64,000 nucleotides of DNA, taken from assembly GCF_001667265.1 (NCBI RefSeq), contig NZ_LZHW01000096.1:1-64000 (forward strand), written 5' to 3'. Below, in pieces: positions 1-9,914 of the stretch. Each line of letters starts with the position of its first letter. Position 1 is the first letter of the stretch. The DNA comes from Mycobacterium sp. ACS4331. GTDB taxonomy: Bacteria > Actinomycetota > Actinomycetes > Mycobacteriales > Mycobacteriaceae. Position numbers and translations under genes: made by a program. Below the pieces are notes generated by a model. That model was not told the origin of the DNA, did no database searches, and saw only the letters and a list, made by a program, of their open reading frames with translations.

Positions 1-1
1 A

Positions 2-910
2 CAACCCCAGCCCGGCGCCCCGCTGCCCTACCCGCCGGAGCAGACGAACACGCTGGCCACACTCTCGGTCGTGTTCGCATTCGTGTTCGCACCCGTCGGT
101 GCGCTGTTGGGACACCTGGCGCTGGGGCAGATCAAGCAGACACATGAACGCGGTCGCGAGCGTGCGCTCATCGGGATGACACTGTCGTATGCGGTGATCG
201 TCTTCGCGGTGATCGCTCTCGTGGCGATGCTCACGGTCGTGGATCGATCGGGTGACACCCCCACGGTCGCCAGCGACGAACCCTCGCTGACGGTGCCCGC
301 CCCCGCCGCGCCGCCGGCGACCACCGCACCGAGGCAGTCCCGCGTCGACATCTCCAACGTACTGCTGAGCCTCGACGAGGTCAGAACGATCATGAAGACC
401 CCTGGTCTCTCGCCGTCGTCCTCGAGCGGCTCCGGATCGGGTGCTGATTCCGACAAGGACGTCACCGCCGAACCCGAGGAATGCCTGAGTGCCGTCGCCG
501 CGGGCATTGACACGGTGTACGAGGGCAAGGGCGGCCGGGACTACAAGAGGGCCAGCTTCAGCGACAACAGCGTCCTCACCATCGTGGATCAGGTCGCGGT
601 CGGCTTCCAGGACGCCGCCGCGGCGCACAAGTTCGTCGCCGAGAGCCGCACTCAGTGGCAGCAGTGCGCGGGCCGGACGTTCTCGCTGACGTCGCCGAGC
701 GGCACCATCACGTGGGATATCGGCACCCCCACGGGTGGGCCGGAACGGGTCGCGGTGCGAAGCACCATCACCGCCGGACCGGGGGTTCCGCAGTTCCGGG
801 TGCTGGCGGTCAAGGGCAGCGTCGTGGTCGACATCGCCGTGGTCTCACCGACCGCGACCACCGAACCCGACGTGATCACCGACCGGATCCTGGCGCGGAT
901 TCCGTCCTGA
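2..910 (+). CDS. DUF4190 / PknH-like sensor-domain membrane protein, N-terminus cut off by the window edge
   Basis: The reading frame is open from base 2, so the start lies outside the window; 302 codons are visible. The visible part begins with a Pro-rich stretch. Next come two hydrophobic helices around a GALLGHLALGQI-type segment, the pattern of DUF4190 membrane anchors. A Thr/Pro/Ala-rich linker follows, then a roughly 190-residue extracellular domain containing two Cys (ECL and QCAG). The domain resembles the PknH-like sensor domain common in mycobacterial lipoproteins and kinases. The probable role is an extracytoplasmic binding or sensing protein; no ligand can be inferred. It ends 6 bp before glbO on the same strand, so the two may be co-transcribed. 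Family assignment is from recognition of sequence character only. Confidence 0.7.
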   Translation, partial: QPQPGAPLPYPPEQTNTLATLSVVFAFVFAPVGALLGHLALGQIKQTHERGRERALIGMTLSYAVIVFAVIALVAMLTVVDRSGDTPTVASDEPSLTVPAPAAPPATTAPRQSRVDISNVLLSLDEVRTIMKTPGLSPSSSSGSGSGADSDKDVTAEPEECLSAVAAGIDTVYEGKGGRDYKRASFSDNSVLTIVDQVAVGFQDAAAAHKFVAESRTQWQQCAGRTFSLTSPSGTITWDIGTPTGGPERVAVRSTITAGPGVPQFRVLAVKGSVVVDIAVVSPTATTEPDVITDRILARIPS

Positions 911-916
911 GCCACA

Positions 917-1321
917 ATGGTGCAGATGGATCAGCCACAGCAGAGCTTCTACGACGCCGTCGGAGGCCACGAGACGTTCACCAAGATCGTCGCGCGGTTC
1001 TACGAGTTGGTGCGCGACGACGAGATCCTGCGGCCGCTGTACCCCGAGGATGACCTCGACGGGGCCGAGGAACGCCTGCGCATGTTCCTCGAGCAGTACT
1101 GGGGCGGCCCGAGGACCTACTCCGATCTGCGTGGACACCCCCGACTGCGCATGCGCCACAACCCGTTCCGCATCGGATTCCTTGAGCGGGACGCGTGGCT
1201 GCGCTGTATGCACACCGCGATCGCCGAGATCGACACGCAGACTCTCGACGACGCCCACCGGCGGGCACTGCTCGACTACCTGGAAATGGCCGCGCAGTCG
1301 ATGGTGAACACCCCCTTCTGA
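917..1321 (+). CDS. glbO: Group II truncated haemoglobin
   Basis: 134-residue globin, close to the 128 residues of M. tuberculosis GlbO. It is cytoplasmic and haem-binding, and the family is linked to O2 delivery and defence against reactive nitrogen and oxygen species. The group II signature is clear: SFYDAVGG near the N-terminus, FY at the B10 region, YPEDDL at the CD corner, EQYWGGP, the proximal His in RMRHNPF, and Trp G8 in ERDAWLRCM. Two in-frame ATGs are available (917 and 926) and neither has a convincing ribosome site. The second would give 131 residues, nearer the usual length. It follows the sensor-domain gene by 6 bp. Confidence 0.95.
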   Translation: MVQMDQPQQSFYDAVGGHETFTKIVARFYELVRDDEILRPLYPEDDLDGAEERLRMFLEQYWGGPRTYSDLRGHPRLRMRHNPFRIGFLERDAWLRCMHTAIAEIDTQTLDDAHRRALLDYLEMAAQSMVNTPF

Positions 1322-1337
1322 CCGCCCCAGCCTGCGT

Positions 1338-1396
1338 TTGCGAGGAACCCGCACCTTTCATCGATCTCGGCGAGCCCCCACGGCGTGTCCTCGCAA
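1338..1396. repeat. Intergenic inverted repeat with GGACACGCCGTG core
   Basis: Nine-base arms TTGCGAGGA (1338-1346) and TCCTCGCAA (1388-1396) enclose 41 bases between glbO and the convergent conserved unknown gene. On the minus strand the right arm is followed by ACACGCCGTG, so GGACACGCCGTG spans arm and loop. The same 12-mer lies inside the hairpin downstream of acpS (54427-54490). It could be a terminator-like structure or a member of a small dispersed repeat family. There is no T tract. Confidence 0.4.
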
Positions 1397-1490
1397 CCAT
1401 TTAAGGTTCGCGGGCACAAGGGGACGGAAGCCGCGCGCGAGGGTGAAGGTATAGCGCGCGCCACAGCCCCACCCGGGGCAGCGCGCCTGA

Positions 1491-2195
1491 CTACCGCAGC
1501 ACCACCGCGGGATCTCCCCTGCGCCGGTACACCGACCCGAACCGCGCGTCGATACGCAGCCACGCGGGCAGGATCCGGACGCGCACGATCTCGTCCGCAG
1601 GCACCGTCTCGGCGCGCTGCGGCAGGAAACCCATCGCCGTCAACGCGAAGACACAGCGCATCGGCACCCCCACGCTCAGATCGCCACCCGGTGCGCTGAC
1701 CGCGAGCACCTCCTGGTCGAGCAGTGAGGTCGGCGGACCGTGCGCGCTGCCGTGCTCGCGAGCGAGTTCGGCGCCGCGCGCAGCGAGATCGAGCATGACG
1801 CGCGCGGGAACGTCGTCGAGGTGGACGAACCCGGTGTCCGGGGGCAGCACGCCCCGCCATGCCGAATCCATCGGGAAGCCGGGTTCAACGCGCACGGTGT
1901 CGGCGGCCAGCCCACGCGCCAGCGCGTCAGCGCCGGCCGACAGGTCCGCGGGGTTCACCCGGCCGTGCACCACCCTGCTGGCCAACACATCGAAACCCGT
2001 TGCCACCCAAGCGACAACCCGGTCCGAACCGCGGGACCGCAGCCGCACCACCGCGGCCTCGTCCAGACGCAGCGCCCGGTCGGTGAACGTCGCCAGATCG
2101 GTGCGATCGGCCGAGGTCGCCGGCCAGAGGCCGAATTCGCTCTCCCCGCTGTCGCTTCGACCGTTCCCCCGGTGGGGGGATGTCACTGCAACCAC
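1491..2195 (-). CDS. Conserved mycobacterial protein of unknown function (Rv2474c position)
   Basis: 234 residues from a GTG start at 2195. No catalytic motif, signal peptide or membrane segment is evident. It is an acidic, Ala/Val/Arg-rich soluble protein with a pattern such as VVAWVATGFDVLASRVVHGRV. It overlaps the 3' end of the thioesterase gene by 13 bp on the same strand, so it is probably the last gene of a gdh - thioesterase - unknown transcript and translationally coupled. In M. tuberculosis the equivalent place beside the thioesterase Rv2475c holds a conserved unknown, which supports it being a real gene. The start is chosen from the overlap; internal starts are possible. Confidence 0.7.
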   Translation of the reverse strand: MVAVTSPHRGNGRSDSGESEFGLWPATSADRTDLATFTDRALRLDEAAVVRLRSRGSDRVVAWVATGFDVLASRVVHGRVNPADLSAGADALARGLAADTVRVEPGFPMDSAWRGVLPPDTGFVHLDDVPARVMLDLAARGAELAREHGSAHGPPTSLLDQEVLAVSAPGGDLSVGVPMRCVFALTAMGFLPQRAETVPADEIVRVRILPAWLRIDARFGSVYRRRGDPAVVLR

Positions 2196-2599
2196 CGCTC
2201 CAGGTATGCGCGATGCTCAGGCGACAGCCGCACCAGTTTCTGCTCCTCGATGTCGAATGCCGCCAACTGCGTCTCGGCGATCACCGCGGGTCGAGAGTCC
2301 GGATCGGCGCTCACCGAACGCACCTCGTAGCCCAGCGTGAAGTCCACGGCCCGCAGTCTCTTCACCCAGATGGTGACCTGCAGGGGCGTGTCCACCAGCC
2401 GCAGCTGCCCCTTGTAGGACACCTTCACCTCGGCGATCAACAGCCCGGTGGTCGTGATGGTGGGCCCGAAGGCCTCCGACAGGAACGGGACTCGTGCCTC
2501 TTCGAGGATGGTCACCATCGTGGCGTGGTTGATGTGCTGGTACATGTCGATGTCCGACCAGCGCACCGGGACCGGTGTGACGTAGCGCTCCCCAGGCAT
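2183..2599 (-). CDS. Acyl-CoA thioesterase, 4-hydroxybenzoyl-CoA thioesterase-like hotdog fold
   Basis: 138 residues, the usual size of a single hotdog domain. The N-terminal VRWSDIDMYQHINHATM is the 4HBT/YbgC-type active-site pattern: RWSDID carries the catalytic Asp and the H-N motif caps the central helix. The expected reaction is hydrolysis of a short or medium acyl-CoA; the substrate cannot be told. It starts 17 bp downstream of gdh on the same strand and overlaps the next gene by 13 bp, so it sits in a gdh-led operon. The order matches the Rv2475c-Rv2476c pair of M. tuberculosis. Confidence 0.85.
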   Translation of the reverse strand: MPGERYVTPVPVRWSDIDMYQHINHATMVTILEEARVPFLSEAFGPTITTTGLLIAEVKVSYKGQLRLVDTPLQVTIWVKRLRAVDFTLGYEVRSVSADPDSRPAVIAETQLAAFDIEEQKLVRLSPEHRAYLERWLQ

Positions 2600-2616
2600 T
2601 TACCTGCTGCTCCTGT

Positions 2617-5600
2617 TCAACTCGATCTCGTCATGTTGCGGATCTGGCGCGCCGCCACCGACAGCGTCGCCAGGTCGTGGGCCCCGTCGGCGTTGATCTC
2701 ACCGAGCGTGCGCCGCGCCCGCCCCAACCTCGAGGAGTTGGTCTGCTGCCACTCCTCGATCTTCTCCTCGCCGCTCTCCTCGGGCTCGCCGACCGCGAGC
2801 ACATCGAGAGTGAGCATGCGCAACGAACTGTAGAGGTCGTCTCGGATGGCCAGACGCGCCAGGGCGTGCCAACGGTCATCACGGGGCAGCCCGGAGACCG
2901 CGGTCAGCAGACCATCGGTGCCGAGATGGTCCATGAGGGCGAAGTAGGTGTCGGCCACCTCGACGACGTCGCGGTCCACGATGTCGGCGACGTCGATCAC
3001 GTCAAGCAGGCTGTACTGGTACAGGCCCGTGCTCACCATGAAGGCGAGGTCCTTCGGGGCGCCGTGCGCGGCGAACTCCTCGGCCTCCTTGGTGACGATC
3101 GCCAGATCGTCTCCACGCAGCCACTCGAGCATCCGCGGCGTCAGCGCCGCGACCTTCGCCGCGAACCGGTTGATCTCGGCGCCGACGGCCAGTGGCTGGG
3201 GTCGGTAGTTCAGCAGCCAACGGCCGGCACGATCGATGAGCCTGCGCAGGTCCAGTGTCATCCGGTCCGAGATGTGAACGGGGATGTCGTTTTCCAGCGA
3301 CGCGGCCCGAATCTGGCGCCAGACGTCTCCGATGCCGAAGATCGCATCGGTGGCCGCGTAGGTCCGCACGGCGTCGACGTAGCCGACGCCGACGTCTTCG
3401 GTGATGCGGTAGGCGTAGGTGATTCCGGCTGTGTCGACCATGTCGTTGACGAGCATGGTCGTGACGATCTCGCTGCTCAGCTGGTGGTTGCGGATCTCGG
3501 CGGTGAAGCGCTCCCGCAACTGCCGCGGGAAGTAGTTCGGCAGCCGGGATGCGAACACGTCCTGGTCGGGCAGTTCGCTGGCCAGCAGCTCCTCTTTGAG
3601 CGCGAGTTTGACGTGTGCCATCAGCGTGGCCAATTCCGGTGAGGTCAGCCCGATTCCGGCGTCGATGCGACGACGGATCTCCTTGTCGGTGGGCAACGCC
3701 TCAAGTTCCCGGTTGAGACCGCGAGTGTCCTCGAGCTCCTTGATCTGACGGGCGTGCACGTTGAGCAGCGCCGCGGCGTTGGCCCGGCTGGTGCCCATCA
3801 GGTCGTTCTGCTCCGCGTTGTTCTCGAGCACCAGCGCACCGACCTCGTCGGTCATGGACTCCAGCAGTGCCGATCGTTCGTCGGCGTCGACCCTGCCCAG
3901 GGTGACGAGCGAATCCACCAGGATCTTGATGTTGACCTCGTGGTCGGAGCAGTCCACGCCGGCTGAGTTGTCCAGGGCGTCGGTGTTGATCCGGCCACCG
4001 GCGAGGTCGAACTCGACACGGCCCCGGGACGTGACGCCGAGGTTCCCGCCCTCCCCGATCACCTTGGCGCGCACTTGATTTCCGTTGACCCGCACCATGT
4101 CGTTGGCACGGTCACCCACATCGGAATCGGATTCGGTCTCGGCCTTGACATAGGTGCCGATGCCACCGTTCCAGAGCAGGTCCACCGGGGCCATCAGGAT
4201 CGCCTTGACCAGTGCGGGCGGGGTCAGCTCGGTGACGTCGGCGCTGATGCCCAGCACCCTGCGCATCTCGGCGCTGATCGGAATCGACTTCTGCTCACGG
4301 CTGAAAACGCCACCGCCAGAGGAGATCAACGACTTGTCGTAGTCGTCCCAGGTGGACCGCGGCAGATCGAACAGACGCCGGCGCTCGCGCCACGAAGCCG
4401 CGGCATCCGGGCTGGGATCGACGAAGATGTGCAGGTGGTTGAACGCCGCGATCAGCCGAATGTGCTCGGACAGCAGCATTCCGTTGCCGAAGACGTCACC
4501 GCTCATGTCCCCCACGCCGACCACGGTGAAGTCCTGCGACTGGGTGTCCCTGCCCATCTCCCGGAAGTGCCGCTTGACGCTCTCCCACGCACCCCGGGCG
4601 GTGATTCCCATGGCCTTGTGGTCGTAGCCGACGGACCCTCCGGACGCGAACGCATCGCCCAGCCAGAATCCATAGGACTTGGCGACGTCGTTGGCGATGT
4701 CGGAGAACGTCGCGGTGCCCTTGTCCGCGGCGACCACCAGGTAGGCGTCCTCGCCGTCGCGACGCACGACCTGGGGCGGCGGCACGACCGCCCGGGTCGC
4801 CTTCTCGACGTTGTCGGTCACGTCCAGCAGACCCGCGATGAACAGGCGGTAGCAGGCCACCCCCTCGTTGCGCGTGGCCTCGCGATCGGCCGCCGGGTCA
4901 CCGGTCGGCGCAGGCGGACGCTTCACGACGAAGCCGCCCTTGGCCCCGACCGGCACGATGACGGCGTTCTTGACCGCCTGCGCTTTGACCAGGCCGAGGA
5001 TCTCGGTGCGGAAGTCCTCACGCCGATCCGACCAGCGCAGCCCGCCGCGCGCCACCGCCCCGAAGCGCAGATGCACACCCTCCACCCGGGGTGAATAGAC
5101 GAAGATCTCGAATCGTGGCCTGGGCAACGGCAGTTCGTCGATCAGACCGGGGTTCAGTTTGGTCGCGAGCACACCCTGGCTCCGCGCCGACTCCGGCCGT
5201 GTCACGAAGTAGTTTGTCCGCAGCGTGGCCTGGATAAGGGAGGCGAACGCGCGCAGCACCCGGTCGGTGTCCAGACTCACCAGGGCGTCGATGTCAGCGG
5301 CCACGGCCGCGGCAGCCGCCTGCGCCGCGGCCTTGGACGCCTCGGTCTGCTCGGGGTCGAACAGCGCCTCATAGAGTTCGACCAACGACCGCGCGGTCTT
5401 CGCGTTGTCGTTGACCACCGTCTCGATGTGCGACTGGCTGTACGGAAAACCGGCCTGCCGCAGATACTTTGCGTAGGCCCGCACGATCACGACCTGCTGC
5501 CAGGTCAGGCCGGCCCGCAACACCAGTTCGTTGAACCGGTCGATCTCGACACGGCCCTGCCAGATGGCGGTGACCGCGTCGGCGAACCGTTCGGCCACAC

Positions 5601-7461
5601 CGCCGATCTCCTCGGGTCCCGATGCCGGGATCTCGGGGCGCGGTGAGATGCGGAACTGGTAGAGCCACACCTGGAGGCCGTCGGGCCGCCTGACGGTGAA
5701 AGGCCGCTCCTCCAGCACCACCACGCCCATGCACTGCAGCATCGGCAGCAGTTCCGACAGGGACGCCGACCTGCCACCCAGGTACCAGTTGAGTTGGTGA
5801 TGTCTGGTGTCGACGTCAGCGGTGAGGACCAGCTTGACGGCGTCGGCGCTCAGGCTTTCGATGACCGCGATGTCGGCGAGGGCGTCCTCGGGAGCCACCA
5901 CCTGCCGGTAGGACACGGGCAGCGCCGCGGCGTAGTGCTCGGCGGTGGCCCTCTCGATCGAGTCCGTGGGCACAGAGCTGAGCAGGCGGTCACCCCAGGT
6001 GCGGGCGGCCTCGGTGAGCAGGGCCTGGATCCGCGTCTCGTTCTCCGGGGAGACGTCGATGTCCTGCGGCTTGGCGCGGTCCGGCAGTCTGACCGTGAAA
6101 TGAACCAGCGCCCAAGGTGATTCACTGACTCGCGCGGCGTATTCGATACCCACGCCGCCGAACTCTCGGACCAGGATGTCCTGCATCTCGAGGCGTACAT
6201 CCGTGGTGTAGCGGTCCCGCGGCAGGTACACCAGGCAGGACACGAAGTGGCCCAGTCGGTCGGCGCGTGCGAACAACAGCGTGCGGCGTCGCGAGCCCAA
6301 ATCGATCACCATCATCGCCATGTCGTGCAGTTCCTGGGCCGACAACGCGAACAACTCCGAGCGCGGGACGGTCTGAATGACGTCCAGCAGCATCTGTCCC
6401 GGCTGGCTGGGGTCCTCGGCCGCCATCGCCAGTGCGTCCTGCACCCGACGCGAGATCAGTGGGATCTCCATGACATTGGCATTGATCGCGGTCACCGTGA
6501 ACAACCCGACGAAGCGGTGTTCGACGGCGGTGCCCGCAGCACCGTGTTCCCGCACGACGACGATGTATGGGTACGCGCCGTACCTCAGATAGCTCGGGAC
6601 GGTCGCCTGGGCGAGCACCAACAGGTCATCGTCACCGGCCAGGCGCGGCAGGTCGTCGTCCCGCAACTTCAGCACGCCCAGCCTGCTGTCCTCGTCCACG
6701 GCGACGTGCCCGTCACTGACGACGCAGCGCTGGTGGCCCAGCAGCACGAAATGGCCATCGGCCAGCCACCGCAACCACCCAGCCACGTCTCGGCGGTCGG
6801 CGCCGGGGAAACGTCCGTCGGTGTCGCCGTCGAGTGCGTCGGCCAGGTCCTGGAGTCGCTGGGCCATCGCCGCGGAGTCCTCGGCGACCTGCCGGGCGTC
6901 GGCCAACACGTCCGGGATGAGTCGTTGGGCCTCTTCCAGCGCACGCCGGTCGACCGCCGGTGACAGCACCACCTGGATCCACGTCTCGACCATCCCGTCC
7001 GCCTGGTCCGCGCCGGCCGGTTCGATGTCGAGCAGCTCACCGGCGCCGTCGCGCCGCACCGTGAACGACGGATTCCGGATGGCCACATAGGCCACCGCGA
7101 GTCGGTGCAGCAGCACCGTCACCGAGTCCAGCAGCATCTCGGACTGGTCGGTCACCACCAGCAGCGTCCACCCGTGCGCCGGGTCGCCTACGACCTCCAC
7201 CGCGGTCTGGCCGACCTGACGGCGCCCGCCCAGACTGAGGTGCGCGGCCAGCAGCGAATCCGGGACCGCAGCGGCGCGATCCGCCCCGTCGGTGCCGACG
7301 TCGGTACCGGCGTCGATGCCGGTGTCGGGTGCATCGCCCTGCGGGCCCCGGTGGGTGCCCAGGAACGCCTGCCGGAGTCGGTCGACCGCCGCCGCGGAGA
7401 GTCTGTCCAGGGCCGGTGGACGAGAGTCGGACGTCTCGGCCTCGGGCGGATTCACCGTCAT
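2617..7461 (-). CDS. gdh: NAD-specific glutamate dehydrogenase, large L180 class
   Basis: 1614 residues, the size of the 180-kDa class. It oxidatively deaminates glutamate to 2-oxoglutarate and ammonium with NAD. The long N-terminal half is regulatory (ACT-like regions are known in the family). The catalytic domain begins around residue 780, with the Lys-containing GAKGGFVVKRPP motif near residue 840. Further motifs follow, including GVGDMSGDVFGNGM, FVDPSPD and the nucleotide-binding region GEGGNLGVTSRGR. In mycobacteria this enzyme is known to be inhibited by the FHA protein GarA under PknG control. The gene lies 75 bp downstream of ettA, with a perfect 14-bp palindrome 14 bp upstream of its ATG. 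The thioesterase gene follows 17 bp later. Confidence 0.95.
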   Translation of the reverse strand: MTVNPPEAETSDSRPPALDRLSAAAVDRLRQAFLGTHRGPQGDAPDTGIDAGTDVGTDGADRAAAVPDSLLAAHLSLGGRRQVGQTAVEVVGDPAHGWTLLVVTDQSEMLLDSVTVLLHRLAVAYVAIRNPSFTVRRDGAGELLDIEPAGADQADGMVETWIQVVLSPAVDRRALEEAQRLIPDVLADARQVAEDSAAMAQRLQDLADALDGDTDGRFPGADRRDVAGWLRWLADGHFVLLGHQRCVVSDGHVAVDEDSRLGVLKLRDDDLPRLAGDDDLLVLAQATVPSYLRYGAYPYIVVVREHGAAGTAVEHRFVGLFTVTAINANVMEIPLISRRVQDALAMAAEDPSQPGQMLLDVIQTVPRSELFALSAQELHDMAMMVIDLGSRRRTLLFARADRLGHFVSCLVYLPRDRYTTDVRLEMQDILVREFGGVGIEYAARVSESPWALVHFTVRLPDRAKPQDIDVSPENETRIQALLTEAARTWGDRLLSSVPTDSIERATAEHYAAALPVSYRQVVAPEDALADIAVIESLSADAVKLVLTADVDTRHHQLNWYLGGRSASLSELLPMLQCMGVVVLEERPFTVRRPDGLQVWLYQFRISPRPEIPASGPEEIGGVAERFADAVTAIWQGRVEIDRFNELVLRAGLTWQQVVIVRAYAKYLRQAGFPYSQSHIETVVNDNAKTARSLVELYEALFDPEQTEASKAAAQAAAAAVAADIDALVSLDTDRVLRAFASLIQATLRTNYFVTRPESARSQGVLATKLNPGLIDELPLPRPRFEIFVYSPRVEGVHLRFGAVARGGLRWSDRREDFRTEILGLVKAQAVKNAVIVPVGAKGGFVVKRPPAPTGDPAADREATRNEGVACYRLFIAGLLDVTDNVEKATRAVVPPPQVVRRDGEDAYLVVAADKGTATFSDIANDVAKSYGFWLGDAFASGGSVGYDHKAMGITARGAWESVKRHFREMGRDTQSQDFTVVGVGDMSGDVFGNGMLLSEHIRLIAAFNHLHIFVDPSPDAAASWRERRRLFDLPRSTWDDYDKSLISSGGGVFSREQKSIPISAEMRRVLGISADVTELTPPALVKAILMAPVDLLWNGGIGTYVKAETESDSDVGDRANDMVRVNGNQVRAKVIGEGGNLGVTSRGRVEFDLAGGRINTDALDNSAGVDCSDHEVNIKILVDSLVTLGRVDADERSALLESMTDEVGALVLENNAEQNDLMGTSRANAAALLNVHARQIKELEDTRGLNRELEALPTDKEIRRRIDAGIGLTSPELATLMAHVKLALKEELLASELPDQDVFASRLPNYFPRQLRERFTAEIRNHQLSSEIVTTMLVNDMVDTAGITYAYRITEDVGVGYVDAVRTYAATDAIFGIGDVWRQIRAASLENDIPVHISDRMTLDLRRLIDRAGRWLLNYRPQPLAVGAEINRFAAKVAALTPRMLEWLRGDDLAIVTKEAEEFAAHGAPKDLAFMVSTGLYQYSLLDVIDVADIVDRDVVEVADTYFALMDHLGTDGLLTAVSGLPRDDRWHALARLAIRDDLYSSLRMLTLDVLAVGEPEESGEEKIEEWQQTNSSRLGRARRTLGEINADGAHDLATLSVAARQIRNMTRSS

Positions 7462-7475
7462 GCGGTCACTCCTGA

Positions 7476-7489
7476 CTACAGCGCTGTAG
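7476..7489. promoter_or_regulatory. Perfect 14-bp palindrome upstream of gdh
   Basis: CTACAGCGCTGTAG is self-complementary over all 14 positions and ends 14 bp before the gdh ATG. It lies in the 75-bp ettA-gdh gap. Its size and place fit a dimeric repressor or activator operator controlling gdh. It is too short, with no T run, to be a convincing terminator of ettA. Confidence 0.5.
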
Positions 7490-7536
7490 GTGCCGCGTCG
7501 GAGTCGCCTGCTGCGGTCCGACGCGCAGGCGTCACA

Positions 7537-9210
<1,674 letters not shown>

Positions 9211-9282
9211 GCCGCAGTGTCGCCTTTCTGGTCGGCAGGAATACTCGCGACCATCCTAGGCGGGTCCGCCGGTGCCGCCGAA

Positions 9283-9309
9283 CGTGACGGGTGCCGCGGA
9301 CCCGTCACG
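9283..9309 (-). terminator. Hairpin downstream of ssbB
   Basis: CGTGACGGGT and ACCCGTCACG form a perfect 10-bp stem with a 7-base loop, 12 bp past the ssbB stop and before ettA. The minus-strand continuation is TTCGG, not a T tract, so it would be a mycobacterial-type GC-stem terminator. It suggests ettA has its own promoter. Confidence 0.6.
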
Positions 9310-9321
9310 CTCGGTCTGCGG

Positions 9322-9762
9322 TCACGCGGCGGAGTCGCGCTCCTGCTCGTCCGGCGCATCTCCGGTGTCCGGTACGACCTCCGGGATCGGGCTTGGGGCG
9401 GGCCGCTCCTCGACCCGCTTGAGTTCCACGACGTACTTGGACAGGTCCGGTCCGACGCTGGTGGCGCGCATCTCCAGCGACGACCGGCGGTTGCCCTCCT
9501 TGTCGGCGTATTCGGCGGTGTGGACCGATCCGACGCAGATGACCGCGTCGCCCTTGGCCAGGCTGGCTGCGACACCGGTGGCCAGCTTTCCCCAGCAGTT
9601 CACCGCCAGATACAGCGAGTTTCCCGGCTCCCACGTGCCGTCGGCGGTGCGCCGACGCGCATTGCTGGCCACTCGGAACTTGACCACGTCCTGATCGCCG
9701 ACGTGGCGGAGCGCCGGATCGGTGACGATGCGGCCGACCACGGTGATGGGTGTTTCGAACAT
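9322..9762 (-). CDS. ssbB: Second single-stranded DNA-binding protein, SsbB-type
   Basis: 146 residues from the ATG at 9762, chosen because GAAAGGACC lies just upstream and the OB fold begins there (MFETPITVVGRI). The OB-fold region covers about residues 1-110, with LRHVGDQDVVKFRVASNAR, WEPGNSLYLAVNCWGKLA and LAKGDAVICVGSVHTAEY typical of SSB. The C-terminal tail is acidic but ends ERDSAA, lacking the DDDIPF-type tip that recruits partner proteins. This agrees with SsbB, the paralogue at the Rv2478c position, rather than essential SsbA. It is transcribed divergently from the amidase gene. Confidence 0.9.
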   Translation of the reverse strand: MFETPITVVGRIVTDPALRHVGDQDVVKFRVASNARRRTADGTWEPGNSLYLAVNCWGKLATGVAASLAKGDAVICVGSVHTAEYADKEGNRRSSLEMRATSVGPDLSKYVVELKRVEERPAPSPIPEVVPDTGDAPDEQERDSAA

Positions 9763-9914
9763 TGCAGGGTCCTTTCGTCGTGCGGATGCTCGTCCCCAGT
9801 CCGCCCGACGGGTCCGACATCCGAGGCCACACCGGTGCGGCGCTGGCAAAGGGCTGTGGATGAAGTCGCAACTGTGGAGTCGCGCGAATACCTGTCAAGC
9901 GCTAGTTTTGCGGC

